A stretch of DNA of 64,000 nucleotides from Parus major (lineage: Eukaryota; Chordata; Aves; Passeriformes; Paridae). The translations under genes were made by a program, and so were the position numbers. How positions within the stretch are numbered: position 1 is the first letter of the stretch; every line of letters begins with the position of its first letter. Below, in pieces: positions 24,664 through 36,979 of this stretch. The notes under the pieces are model-generated. The model made no database searches. It was not told the DNA's origin and saw only the letters and a list, made by a program, of their open reading frames with translations. Location of the stretch: positions 134,556,105 through 134,620,104 of the forward strand of contig NC_031769.1 in assembly GCF_001522545.3 (NCBI RefSeq). Direction: 5' to 3'.

Positions 24664-24898
24664 CATGACCTAGGCAAACATTTGAATGGTGAACAGGACT
24701 CTGCGAAAAAGAAACTTTGAGTGTATGTTACAGTTTTCACTGTGCTGTTATTACTATTATGGAAATTTTTTCTTTATAGATAATTTTCTATTTAGATTTT
24801 TATTCTTGACTTTCTGTAGGTAGATCTAGACTAATAATGATTCTTGAATTGGACTGTTGAAATTTCATTTATGCTTATAAATTATTTGCTTTGCATGC
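24664..24898. other. Unique spacer
   Basis: Separates the upstream CR1 from the microsatellite. Nothing else is visible. Confidence 0.4.
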
Positions 24899-25010
24899 AT
24901 CTATGTATCTATGTATCTATCTATCTACCTACCTACCTACCTACCTACCTACCTGCCTACCTACCTACCTATCTATCTACCTCTCTCTCTCTCTGTCTTT
25001 TTATCTATAT
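24899..25010 (+). repeat. Compound (TATC)n/(TACC)n/(TC)n microsatellite
   Basis: The array runs TATC/TATG units, about eleven CTAC units with one CTGC variant, TATC again, then a CT run. A single T-to-C change in the unit separates the blocks. Two overlapping plus-strand frames (24844-25041, 24891-25079) read as Tyr-Leu-Pro-Thr repeats and are artefacts of it. Confidence 0.95.
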
Positions 25011-25021
25011 GTTTTGCATTC

Positions 25022-25410
25022 TCATTACAAGAAAAAAATAGATCTGTTGGAACAAATCCAAAGGAGGAACACTAGGTAGATTACAGGGTTGGAACACATC
25101 TCCTTTGAAGACAGGCTGAGAGAGTTGGGGCTGTTCAACCTGGAGAACAGGAGACCCTGGGAAGACCCCAGCGCAGTTTCCAGTACATATAAAGGGAGCT
25201 TGAAAGAACGCTGAATAAGGACTTTTCAGATGGGAATGTAGTGATAGGACAATGGACAGCAGCCTAAAGCTGAAGGAGGGAAGGTTTATATTAGATATTA
25301 GGAAGAAATTATTTACTATAAAGGTGGTGAAGCACTGGAACAGGTTGCCCAGAGAGGTGGTAGACTCCCAGCCCTTGCAGTTGTTCAAGGCCAGGCTAGA
25401 TGGGGCTCAC
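25022..25410 (+). mobile_element. CR1 LINE fragment, 3' part, truncated at both ends
   Basis: Plus-strand CR1 starting in the ORF2 end ('caagaaaaaaatagatctgttggaacaaatccaaaggagg') at the edge of the microsatellite. It runs through 'gagagagttggggctgttcaacctggag', 'aatggacagcagcctaaagctgaaggagggaagg', 'ggtggtgaagcactggaacaggttgcccagagaggtgg' and 'ttcaaggccaggctagatggggct'. It stops there, lacking the final 80 bp or so and the tail. Frames at 25252-25434 (+) and 25005-25388 (-) are shadows. Confidence 0.9.
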
Positions 25411-25423
25411 TCCTTACTCTTTG

Positions 25424-26240
25424 TGTTAGTTTAAGACAATTGTATGTGGTGGACACTCCAAAATTAGTTTACCTCCCCTTTATAGTTTTAATCACTCCCC
25501 TTTCATCAATTAGGTAAGAAGATTTAAAATGCAAGAAGATATAAGTGAAAAAATAACAATTTGCTAAAGATCAAACAGCAAGAACAATATAACAGTAATA
25601 AGATACAAAGGTGCTGAATCCAATAGACTCTCCAAGAATAAAGAAAACGAGATGTTAGATAAGCCCCTCCCCCAAGATGGCAGCTACCATAGCTGACAAT
25701 GTGGACTAGAAGACAAAGACAGTATGCTGGAGAAGCTCCTTCCCCAGAATGACAGCTGCGTTGGAATACCACGTGCATCAGAAAACAAGGACAATATGGT
25801 AGAGATGCCCTGCTCAGCCCAACCTTCCTTCTGGAACAGAAATGGGAAGTTAGGAGCTTACAAAGCAGTTCTGGTGGTGAATGGGGGTACTGGCATTTGG
25901 GGCAGCTCCAAACCTGCAGTGTAGGTTTCCCTGCTTCTTTCCAGCTGGCGTCAGCTCTGCAGTTCTGAGATGTGGCGGAATTGCAGGGGAAAGAAAACAG
26001 ATTGACTGGACACAAAAACGTGCAGCCCTGGTGCTGTTGGCCCTGGCTGGGTGTTGTGGCTGCAGAAAGGTACTATGAAATTTGCTCTGAAATAGTATGG
26101 GATTATGAAATTCAATTTCTTGGAGACTTACACCAGGCAACCACAGTCCAGAGCTTGAAACTTTCATTTTAAAACTGCTAACCCTTGTTCTGTCACTGCA
26201 GGCCTTAATGAAAGACTGTGTCCATTTTCCTTGCAAGCCA
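25424..26240 (-). repeat. Unclassified GC-richer block, possible LTR
   Basis: This block separates a truncated plus CR1 from a minus CR1. It starts TGTTAGTTTAAGACAATTG and includes 'taacaatttgctaaagatcaaaca', 'cccctcccccaagatggcagct' and a second similar motif 'ccttccccagaatgacagctg', then a GC-rich stretch to about 26060. It resembles the reverse of a passerine-type LTR (TG start; TTTGCT where TTTATT, the reversed polyadenylation signal, might be expected), but I am not sure. A 163-codon minus frame (25524-26015) and its neighbours have no recognisable domain. Confidence 0.4.
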
Positions 26241-26261
26241 ATTTTATATATTAAAAAGCTG

Positions 26262-26600
26262 CTACAAGATCATTTTAGAGCATTCTCTAGGCTGAACAGC
26301 CTCAACCCTCTCATCCTTTTATCACAGGGGAGGTGTTCAAGTCCTTTTATAATTTCTGTGGCCTTTTTCTGGACACATCAACAGGTCTTTCTTGTGCTGG
26401 GGACCCCAAATCTGAACACAGTACTTTGTGTGGGATCTTATGAAAATGGAGTAAATGAAGAGAATCATCTCCCAATCATCTCCCTCAGCCTGCTGGCCAT
26501 ACTGCTTTCAATGCAGCCCAATTTTCTGGGCTGCAAGCAAACATTGCTGGCCCATATCCAAGTTTATAGCCAATGTCCATTGTTTAGTGATGAAGGATGT
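26262..26600 (-). mobile_element. CR1 LINE fragment, ORF2 end
   Basis: Minus-strand CR1. It reads 'ctctaggctgaacagcctcaaccctctcatcc', 'aggggaggtgttcaagtcc', 'gtggcctttttctggacacatcaacagg', 'ttcttgtgctggggaccccaaatctgaacacagtactttgtgtggg', 'atcatctccctcagcctgctggcc' and 'tgggctgcaagcaaacattgctggccca'. This is the reverse complement of the ORF2 C-terminal end. The 3' UTR is absent, so this is an internal piece. Confidence 0.9.
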
Positions 26601-27396
26601 TAAGAGCATAATGCTTGTGCTAGTGTCTTTGTTTGTCATAAAGTTATCTTGTTTTGACAAAAACAAATAAACAACAAAATTTATCTCTTATATTTTACTA
26701 TTGGTGCTTACCTGATGTTCTGCAGTAATGTATCATCAATTCACTGGTCCACTGGTAATGTATGAAAGTTAATGTGTAATCAGCACACCATGACTTCAAT
26801 GATAACTTCACGATAATGAATTACCAGGGCAAAGCCAGCAGGTGCATACTAATTACTGATCATATCACTATAGTGTGAATTTCACTGCTGTTTTTATGAG
26901 CAAAGCTGAGGGAGATCAGACTGTACTTCTGTTAGAAGGGTAGCTCCTGAGAGGTCAAAAGGTGATCTAAAACCCTACTGTTACTGCAGCTGTACTTTCA
27001 AAATACTGTTGACACAGCGTCACAAGCAATTCTGCCTTAGAGTTAAAAAAAAAAAAATTGTATGCAGCAAAAAAAATTAATTCTTTTTTTATATTTGCCC
27101 ACTCAAGTGTTAGGTCTGTATTTCAAAATTGAAACTCATTCTCAGTTCAGATTGTCATAGGAATTTGTGGTAGGTGATATAACAAGGGCAAGCAGCTATA
27201 AACTGTGGCTTGGGAAGTTCAGACTGTACATTTAAAAAATGAAAACAAACAGAAAACCTGGAAAGTAATGCAGAAACAAACTGCTCAGAGATTATGTAGT
27301 TTCTCTCAGTAGAGGTTTTTTAAAAGTTGCCTAGAATAAAACGAGGCTGAATGACCTAGCACTCAGATGAACTCCTCCAATGTCCAACCAACTGCT
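26601..27396. other. Unique sequence
   Basis: No gene is visible. 26705-26990 is less repetitive, with mixed composition and several TAAT and TGATAA words. An A12 tract and an AT patch lie near 27046-27090. Confidence 0.35.
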
Positions 27397-27460
27397 CATA
27401 GAATCACAGAATAAGCTGAGTTGGAGGGCAGCCAGCAAGGATCATTGAGTCAAATTCCTA
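27397..27460 (-). mobile_element. CR1 LINE 3'-end stub
   Basis: 'catagaatcacagaataagctgagttggagggcagccagcaaggatcattgagtcaaattcct' is a reversed CR1 terminus with the usual 'atagaatcacagaat' tail. Only about 65 bp remains. Confidence 0.8.
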
Positions 27461-30400
27461 GCTTTCCTATTATTCTGAATTACTGTGAATATATGCTTTT
27501 CAAGGCCCTTATCCCATGCATGTATATTTTCTCCAATAATGACAGAATTTCCTCTTTCTACAACCACTTAGCATTTACTATGAATACTCTATGAGAACAT
27601 CAGTAAGATTATTAATTGCCAATTTGTTCATTAGAGATAAGTAGAGAATTACATAAAATATGTCTTTTGCCTTGAAGTGAAATATGAATTGTCACAGCCT
27701 TAATTAAGTCACCATATAAATACTATTGTCTAAAATGCATAAATATGTATAAAATAAAATTGTTGAGGTGACATTTTATAAGAAAGTGAATAAACCAGTA
27801 AGCCTTCATAGCAAGTAAATAATTAAGGTCATAAGTATTAAATAAATAATTAAGGTCAAAAGCGCTTTTCAAACAATTTTATCAAAAAAAATAAAAGGGT
27901 ATTTCAAAACTGTACCTTCTATAGCAGGACATAAAGGTAATACTTAAAGACAGTAATTACAACTAAATTATCAGGACAGCTTCATAAAATATTACAAGCT
28001 GGTTTCCTACATTTGGGGAACACAATCTTAATAAATACATTTCTAAAAGAAATACAAAATTCTCTCCAGGGCTTTGGAGATGAAAACTTGTTTTTCTCTA
28101 CAGTCATATCCATAGTTATATTATAAATCTGAAAGAGAGAAAAAAGAAAAGCCCTACGCATGCACCAAAACAAAACAAAGCAAAACAAATTTACTTTTCA
28201 TTCTCTTAGATAAATAATGACTTTGAATCCCATTTCAGGTGTCAAGATATCCCCATTCTCATGAGAGGAAATACTACATAGGAAAATCTATCATATAATG
28301 GGACTGTGGATTCCACTCTATTCAAGTCACTTCCTGATTCCATTCTGTTAGTGGGCTGTTGAGCACTGCCCTCTCTCCACCCCACCAGGCTTTTGTGGCT
28401 ATTTTATCAGACTTCTAAGCAGTCAATACTAAGAGGAATGGAAGAAATTTAGTACAGGGTAAATTATGCTCAAGCTTTTGAGTTGAAGAGAAAGAAAACC
28501 AAGAAATAGATTTTTCAAATGCCATCAGCAGTCCATTAGAAGGGTGCCAGTTTTTTATTTAGCATTAAAATCTTACATTGCATTTTCTTCCTTTTTTAAA
28601 ACTTGTTTGTTTGTTTAAATTAAGACTTCAGTCTTAATCTCAGAATCTCATTTTATTTTATCAAAACCTCTGTTTTCCTGTAATGAAATGCAGGATCTTT
28701 TATCTACTGATGTTTCAAGAATTTTGCTTTTCCACTGTACCTATAAATAGTAATTAAGGATAGCAGGTCATATAAGGAAAGCAGGTGTATAAGACAAACA
28801 AGTCTGGCATCTGAAGAAACATTCATTAGGGACAAGTACTCCCTCTTAAGAAATTCTGCCTCATTAAGGGATAATCATGAATGCATCAACAAGGTGACAT
28901 AACTGATTACTTGTGCATCTGTCTCAATAATTTTTGTGCTGCTTAGTTCTGCCAGTGGTGGCAAGCAGGAACAAATTGCCACTGCATTATGATGTTAGAC
29001 TGGTATTAGTTAGTGGAGTCACAATTGATGGTTTTATTTTGACTTAAATGGTAAGATCTTCTAAAGTTGCCTTATGCAGATGTGTTTGAACTTGATTCAC
29101 AGATGATTGCTGCTGACACAAAAATGTCTATAAAGGTCATTAACAGGCTAAAATTTGATTTCTATTGAAGAACATCATTACAATTTGCATGATTAATACT
29201 AAAGAGTCGCTGTTGTATAAGCAGAAGTTTCTAAAAACAGCATCTGCTAAGCATTGCTTAGCAATATGTATATTTTAGATGCAAGAACATGTGTTGGGGC
29301 AAAGTTAAAAGCTATAGTTTTTAAAAAAGAAAGAATAAAGTTCAGACATGTTGAACTTTAATTTTAAAGTACATAGACATTGTGTTTAATGAGAAAAAAG
29401 TTTGTGGTTAGTTGTTAGTGAGACAAGTTGCATGTAAATGAAAGGGAAGGGAAGAAAAGGCAGCAGAAGTCCTTTTGCTTCAAATTACATAAAAGTGGAA
29501 AGAAGAACAGTAAAAATTTCCTCAAAAATACCAGTTTTGTAATTGCCTTCAATAGGTCCAAGAAAAACAAAAGATGGCATAAGACCTTGGACACCAGTAA
29601 GTCACTAGAATTTTATATGATGAAAACTAGGTGCCACAAGATGATCAGAATCCACTTTCATTTTAAAGATAAGACACAGATTGTAGGGATGACTTGCCTA
29701 ATGGCTTTTTTGTTGTTTTTTTGATTGTTTTCCATCACAGAATTGTTGGCTCAGTTCCATAAGTGTAAACCCAGTGTCTGTGCATGCAGAAAGAGAAATC
29801 CAAATCTCACTTGATTTTCTTTCTCAGCTTTATATCCCAGAAGTGGCAAAAGACATATTGGCTCCCCATATTAGAGGTTTTTTCTGCTTTCTTGACTCAG
29901 GGACTAGAGACAGCTACAAAAATTCTGTGAGTTTTTATGGTTGCTGTTACAGACTTTCTGCAAATCTTTGGGCACAATAGATAGGCTCCAACCCTTACAG
30001 AGAGTAAGCATTTAAATCCAAGCAGCTTTAAAGCTTAAGAAAAAAACCATTTAAACTTACTGCTTTGTATTTGAAATTCTTTGTTTTAGCCAGAAAGAAA
30101 ATACCACATTTGAAGAGAACAGACATAGGGCTGAGTTATTTTGTTCTCCTCATTACATTTTATAATTTTTTATTATCAGAAATACTATTATTAACAGTGA
30201 GATTGAGCATAATTGGGGGATACTATATGTTTTTGAAAACAGAATCTGGATTCCACATGACTTCATAGTGGGGCCTTTACATTTGAGGCCATCACATTTT
30301 ACTTTAGTTATGATAGTATTTTTAGAGTTACAGCTGCCCTTACAGTTTGAAAACAGACCTCTATATAGTGACCTTGGATTGCTAGGATGGGCTTGGTGGT

Positions 30401-32413
30401 TACAAGGTGCAGCCTTTGCAGTCATCAGTGCTGTATCAGGTAACATTCAAAACACCTATTAAAATGCATTCTGAAATTCAAAGAATTAGTGGTGGGCCTG
30501 GCTAAGACACTTGCTTTCTGGAAGTTCAGAAAATAATTAAAAGCAGGAGAAAAACTGTAAAAATCTAAAGCCTGAAGTTTTATCTCAGAAGATCTGGTTT
30601 GCCTGATTTTTCCTGAACTTTTGTCTAATTTACATACCACATTCCCAAGATGTAACATAATTCAAAATTTATAAAAAACCTATTCTTTCTTTTTCCTGAA
30701 CTATCCTTCATAATTTTCAAGTTATTTCACTGTATTATTGAACTTCCTATCAAAAGATTTGATTATAATCTAGATTCTGTACTTATCAGAGACTCACCTT
30801 AAAACATTCCTCAGATTTGCCGTCATACAGAGCATAAGTGAGTGAAAGGGGTTATTACAAAATACTCTTCCATTACAGACAGCTCAATGAAGGATTGGGA
30901 AATATCCAGCTGCTAATGTGTTTTAAATTACATACCCTTATATTGTGTGCTTTCTAATATTAGGAAAATTGGTGCCCTACCTTTTATACTTGGATAAAAG
31001 GAATTCATTTAATCTTACATCAGGCATTTTAGCTGTTCAGAACATAATCAGGAATATCAATTTTCTAATCAAACAAAAAAAGACAGGGTTTCATTTTGTC
31101 ATATAGTAGAAGCATAAAATCCAGATATGGGTGATTTAGACAATACAGACAAAGACATTTCTGGAAAATTTTACTGCCTTCATTTGGTGTTGTAACTCCT
31201 CTTAAGTTTCCCCTGCTAAGTGTACCAATAATGTAATACCTCAAATCCTTTTCCAAAAGTAGGCTGTAGTATGTTTTTTTCTCTATGGATCTCTCTGGCA
31301 CAGTATTTGCACCCTTCTGTCTGCCTGTTCTCTTCCATAGTTTCGTATTACTAATATCAACTTCCATGTTGATAAATTCTCCAAGACTCTACTTTAAACA
31401 AAAAAATATAAAAATCAAGACAGTGGAAAGTCTAAGGTGTAAGGAGCCAAAGGGATCTGAGGTCTTTTTCATGGAAGGCAAGTAATGGAAGTAGGAGTGA
31501 CCTCAATTGCATATGAAGCTGATGTGTTTGAGCATGCACCAGAACCCAATAGCTATGACACATTCATTTGTGTCATGGGGTAAATTGGTAGTGAAATAAT
31601 TCCAGTGATATCATTGGAATGAATTAGAATATAGTAGAAGGAAACATGATACTTTCACATGAAAAATAAGTGGAAAACTTGCAAGCATTAGATGAAATTG
31701 TGACAGACAAAAGTAGGTAGATGTTTAAGAATTTTCTTCATTCTATTCTGCATCAGTCTCAGGTTTTAGGTCCAATAACGTAATTTATTTGAGTAGAAAC
31801 TGTTTGAGATTTTACAGCAGTAGAAACTTGAGCTAGGTCCCTCCAGAAATGGATCCTGATTAAAGAAATCTCTGTTCAATTCTTCCTTACAATCTAAATT
31901 CCTGACCTCTCTCATTATAGTTCTAACCAGTATTAATGGCTGGGGTCTTCCCATTCCTCATTGGATCCCTTCATTGTCTTTAGGCAGGCCATTTCTTTTC
32001 TTACATTTAAGGCTGCAGTTTCATCTGATGAGTGTAGCAACCTCCTTGCTTCCAGCTCCAACCAGTTCTGAGCCTCCTTTTAGTTAACTAGCTAGAAGTT
32101 CAGCATGTCACAGCTTGCAGACTAAGGCTTCAGCACACCTGAATACTAATGCTAAGTTATGATAAGAGACTAATATCCTTTATTTTGCTACAGTAGGATT
32201 CAGGCAAATGAGAGACTGGACAGTGGTTAGAGACCTAATTATATGATACCTTTAAAAACATTAAGGCCACAAAGTTACAGAACTGCTGCTGCCTCTCAAA
32301 CCATCCACAAAGCATTTGAAATCGCCACAGTGATGTCTGTGTCATGACAGTCTGTATGCTGAAAATATAATATATACTTACACATGAAAGGAGAATGAGG
32401 AAATACACCTGAA
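27461..32413. other. AT-rich unique sequence
   Basis: About 5 kb with no gene or recognised transposon. A 16-bp direct repeat (TAAATAATTAAGGTCA) occurs at 27816-27831 and 27843-27858. A 9-bp hairpin ATTAAGACT/AGTCTTAAT is near 28618-28637. The plus frame at 29428-29724 is Lys-rich AT-driven sequence with no domain. Confidence 0.4.
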
Positions 32414-32434
32414 GGGGGGGGAGTGTGGGGGGGG
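32414..32434 (+). repeat. Paired G8 tracts
   Basis: Eight G (32414-32421), AGTGT, then eight G (32427-32434). Each tract can be read as two G-triplets, so four G-runs are available for an intramolecular G-quadruplex. It is exceptional in this AT-rich region. Confidence 0.9.
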
Positions 32435-35400
32435 TATGCCTAAACATAATTAACGGCTTCTTCACCTTTGCACTTTTAAATACCTTTGGATGTTTAATTA
32501 TTGTCATGTGTATTACTAAATGGTACTTTTTATACTGTTAATGTTTTGGTATGTTATCTACAGACAAGCAGGTTATATGGGCATTACTTGGCAATGTAAG
32601 AATTTTTATCACATTTTAAAGATGATTCAGTTTGGCTCTGAGTAAATAAATCAGAAAAGTTCAACCTATTTAACCTATTCAGTTAATCCAAGAGAAAACT
32701 AAGGCATGAGCCATGATCACTACTTGTAAAAGCCTACAGAAGGAATAAAAATAGCAATAGCAAGCTCTTTATGCTAGATCACAAGCATATAACATGATCC
32801 TATCACTTCAACCTAAGCAAGATAAATTCAGACTTGGCACACAAATTCAACTGCATTTTCCAAGCCATTGCAATAACATCTCAAAATTTCTGCTGCCTTG
32901 TCTCTTGCTGGGAACATTAATATCAAGAGCATTTAACTAAAGCATGCTTTAGTTTAGCACCAGCTGCAGGACTGACAAATTATATCAGAAATCTCATTAG
33001 GCCCCCATTAAATCAGAGATCAAACTGCAAGATTATAGCAGTTGCTTCAAGTCTGGAGTTTATGAAGGATTTGACAAGAGAAAGAAGTGCCTGCTTCCAT
33101 ACAGCATTCCACACTACTCAAGAGCACTGAACCTACTGTTAGCCTTTACTAAGATTAGGATTTGTATATGCTGCTCAAAGTCTCCCAGTGGCATGTATAT
33201 TAATGTATGCTGAAAAAAATAAAACATCTTTCTTTAATGCCTGTTCCTCCTGTACAGTAAAAGAACTCTTCCACAGGTGATTTGATCTTCTGCAGTGACA
33301 GAAAAATTTTCCTCAGTTAATACTTACTTAGCATTTGTACTTGTTTACATTTATTAATTCAGTGTAGTGATTTTAGACAATAGGCTAGGAATAATATTTT
33401 TAATTGTATCTTTTGTGTATTTACTTTAAATATAATTAAGGTATAAGGGAGAAATGTTTGTATCTTCAGATTAATTATTCCTTGGCAATTCTTTAATTAA
33501 TACTAACTTATGAATGACATAATGAAATGCATTTAATTTCTGATTTTCTTATAAAAGGACTTTGAGGCTAATTTAATAAACTTCCAGGTTAATCTTTTGA
33601 CTGTACCACTCTGTGTCTGACTTGAGGAATCTCTTCCAGGCTTCTCAATTTGAAAGTCTCATATCTGAAGACAGGAGATGTTCTGTAACATAGAAGTAGA
33701 GCTTTGCTGGCTATCTCAATACCCTAAAATTAGATGTTGGCAAGGAACCAAAATGTATGAGTACTTCCACCATGAAGATTAATCAGATGTCAATAATCAC
33801 ATGGATTATTTCTTGTTCTTTCGCTTGCAAGTAAATTACTCTGTGTCAAGCAGGCGTTTATGGCATTAGTCCCAGTTCTGATATGTTGCTTTTTCCTGGA
33901 AGAGAGCCAGGTGTAATTCAGAAACAATAGTTAGTCTTTAATCTACAAGAAAAATTAGGCCATCATTCAGGAGAGGCTAACCTTGCTTCTTAATTAAGGT
34001 AAGAAGTTAGTGATCTTGAAGGGAGTGGTAGCCTGTATCTTTCAATGCTAACATTAATTCTACAACAGCTCACTGATGGAGGAGCTTAGTGCAGAAACAT
34101 ATTTCCATGTCTCTTCTCCTCCCTCCTTTTGACCAGGTTCTACCACCTTCTTTCTTGTACCATCCTTCTGAAAAAGCTTTTTTATCTCAAAATATTTAAC
34201 AATTTATTCTGTACATTCTAGGACATGAAAAATTATCTCAGGTTAGTCTTCAAAATCTAAAGATTTTTCAGACTCAGCATCATAATTCTATTTTCTGACT
34301 TGATTATATTTGCAAGAACCACATAATTTTGTATGACATAAGCATTGTACTGAGTATGTGGTATGCTCATTTTTATTGAAGTGTATAAAAGGTATAATTT
34401 TTCTTAAAAGAATACCAGGAAGGCTATGATAAATATATTTTCTTGTGATTCAGGTGCTCAAAAAAATTCTTGGACTATTGTTAATTTTGACAGATGGGAC
34501 TGCACCATTAGATCATTTTACAAAGACACTCTTCAGGTTTCTTGAATAAAAAGAAAAAGAAAACCAACAAAGAAATCCACACTTTTCTACAGACTAAAAT
34601 GTGAATTTAGAAATTCACATATATAATAGCTGAAATATATTCAGATATATAAGAAAGATGATTTGTTTGCATTCTCTTTTATTTGCACTTGCTGTAAGAA
34701 CTAATATATGGCAAAGGACTTTATTCTTAGAAACTAAGAATAATATTTTAAAAGCAAGGATGGTTGCTCACTATATTAGACTGACTTTGCAACCTGCTTC
34801 AGGTGAGGTTATTGTCAGTAACAGTCCTTGGGTAGGTTTTTTGTGTTGTAGTAGCATCACATGTATATATATGTATATGTATATATATATACACGCATAT
34901 AGAAAAGTTAAATTATAAAAATAAAGTAAAAATCAGGTTTGCAATGAATAAGGTAATTCTGCATTCAAATCTGCAAAAATCAGATTTTTGTTAACAATTT
35001 TGTTAACAGTTGATCCAGTATTTAGGAGCTGAAGCTCCACTATGACTCAAAGGTATGAGTGTGAACAATCCTTTGCAAATGCTTTCCTCTTATGCTTTCT
35101 CTTACACTGTTTAGATTTTTACATTAACAAGCACTATAAATTGTGACATAGTCTACAAACATATCTAAGGATTAAGGGGTAATTAGTGTTGCATATTAAA
35201 ATTTCATCATAGTCATTGATTTTGAATTTTTCCTTGCTGTCGCAAACTATAGCAATTAGAACCTAAAAAGGTTGACACTTTTTTAAAATAATATGAGAAA
35301 ACACCAAGGTGTTTTTTAACTGCAATGAGGAAAGAGGAAACTATAGTAGCTAGCTGAAATGCTTTGCAACCATGACAATAAATCATTAAGAAGAAGAAAT

Positions 35401-36979
35401 AAGTGAAGCAACTTCTGACGTCGTTTTCAAATGGCAGCAATGAAGTGGAAAATTGCTATACTATGTAGAAGAACATTTAATAGTACTGTAATAAATCACT
35501 CACTGAATACTATCACAGTTTAAATTAAAATAATTTATAATTAAGTTGAAAGGACCTTTGAACATACTATTTTTGATATGACTCCTAGTGGTTATTCCAC
35601 TGCCTTTTAGCATAAAAGAAAACACTAAAGATATCATTTAAAAGAATCCTATAGAGTAGGCTTCAGATGTAATTTTCAATAACTACATCAATTTCTTATC
35701 CTGAGAAGAGTTCTGCTATGACACTTTCTACAGACATGAGTAGTTCTGACATTTTCCTAAATTTACTTACAAGAGGAATAGGTTAGGTAGACAGACACGC
35801 AAATTTTAGGTTGAAATAACTTTTGAAGTGTTACTGCATTGGTCAACTCCAATATGCTAGTAACAGTATATAGCCAATGCAGTAATGTGAGAAAAATTGT
35901 CTTCTGTAGCAAAAATAAAATCAATTTATATAACTCATTTGACCTTCAACCAAACAAAGTAATTAGGGATTGCAAGTAAAATCATAGTGCCAGCACTAAA
36001 TAAGAAGCATATTCTGGAATAAAATTTGGAAATTCTTTATACATACTTAAAATTTTACACAATATATTTGAGAAAGGTAATACTGTTGAAAGAATTTAAT
36101 GTCTTTCCAATTCTGCAAAAATAAAGATAGGTAAATAAATTGGTATTCTTCTGGGTAAACAGGATAACCATCAGTGTAATTCTTCATAAAGCTATTTCAT
36201 AGTTTGAATGCATGCTAATATGGAGCTATAATGCATGATAATAATTACATATTTCCATGTCACCTTTAATGTCCTTAACACTGTTTATAACAACTATAGT
36301 CATTATATGTATATAATGGATATACACAGACTCATCTAGAATGTAGAAAAAGCTTTATTTCAAGAAGAAACATTACATTTTTGCTCAAATATAAAGATAA
36401 TAAATACTAAAACCCAGTAAGCATAGCTTTTCACTACTGATTATTTTTCTTGAAGAGTGGGGAAATCCTGAAGATAATGTATTTTTTTCTTACATTAGCT
36501 TTCCAAATTTTAATTTAATGCATTTCTAACTTATGAAAATAAGATTTTTTTCCTAACTTCTCTTAAAATAAAACAGAGCACAATTTCTTTATCATTCTAA
36601 AGTGCTTAGAATAACCTTTGTGGATATTTTGATGTAGAGATGTTTAGAATGTTTGGAAGTTTAGTATTTGACAGCTTGAGCTGTATGATTATGAGTATGT
36701 ATGAGTATGATAAGTTAGCAACTTGCAAACTTAAACAATTTTTCATTAGATTGAAAAACACAGAAACAAACAGCCAAGATTGGTTTCTTTCTGCAGGTCC
36801 ATTTTCTTAGATTAAAACATTATAAATATGAATTGTTTTGCTATCTCCCGTATCAAGGAAGATATCAGAGCTGTATTAAACCACTGGCAGCTAATTGAAT
36901 TGTAATTTAGTCTATGCTGAATATTAAATGGGAAAAGTTAAATGGTTAGGATTAGAAGCAATTAACCAGAATTAACTCA
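32435..36979. other. AT-rich unique sequence
   Basis: About 4.5 kb without gene or recognised transposon. It includes the perfect 20-bp palindrome at 32935-32954, a 10-bp-arm hairpin at 34599-34620, and a TA/CA microsatellite at about 34861-34897. The TAAT-rich stretch 36835-36925 could be a conserved regulatory element, which needs comparison to other birds. Confidence 0.4.
34861..34897 (+). repeat. (TA)n/(TATG)n microsatellite
   Basis: An alternating ATGTATATATATGTATATG-type array ending in ACACGCATA. Confidence 0.85.

Noticed and set aside
24844..25079. Tyr-Leu-Pro-Thr repeat proteins
   Set aside because: Pure translation of the TATC/TACC microsatellite.
25524..26015. 163-codon minus-strand open frame
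   Set aside because: It lies in a probable repeat, has Cys/Leu/Ser-rich composition without a domain, and overlaps other frames in both directions. No splice or promoter support.
29428..29724. 98-codon plus-strand open frame, Lys-rich
   Set aside because: Composition follows the A-rich DNA. No domain or flanking gene structure was recognised.
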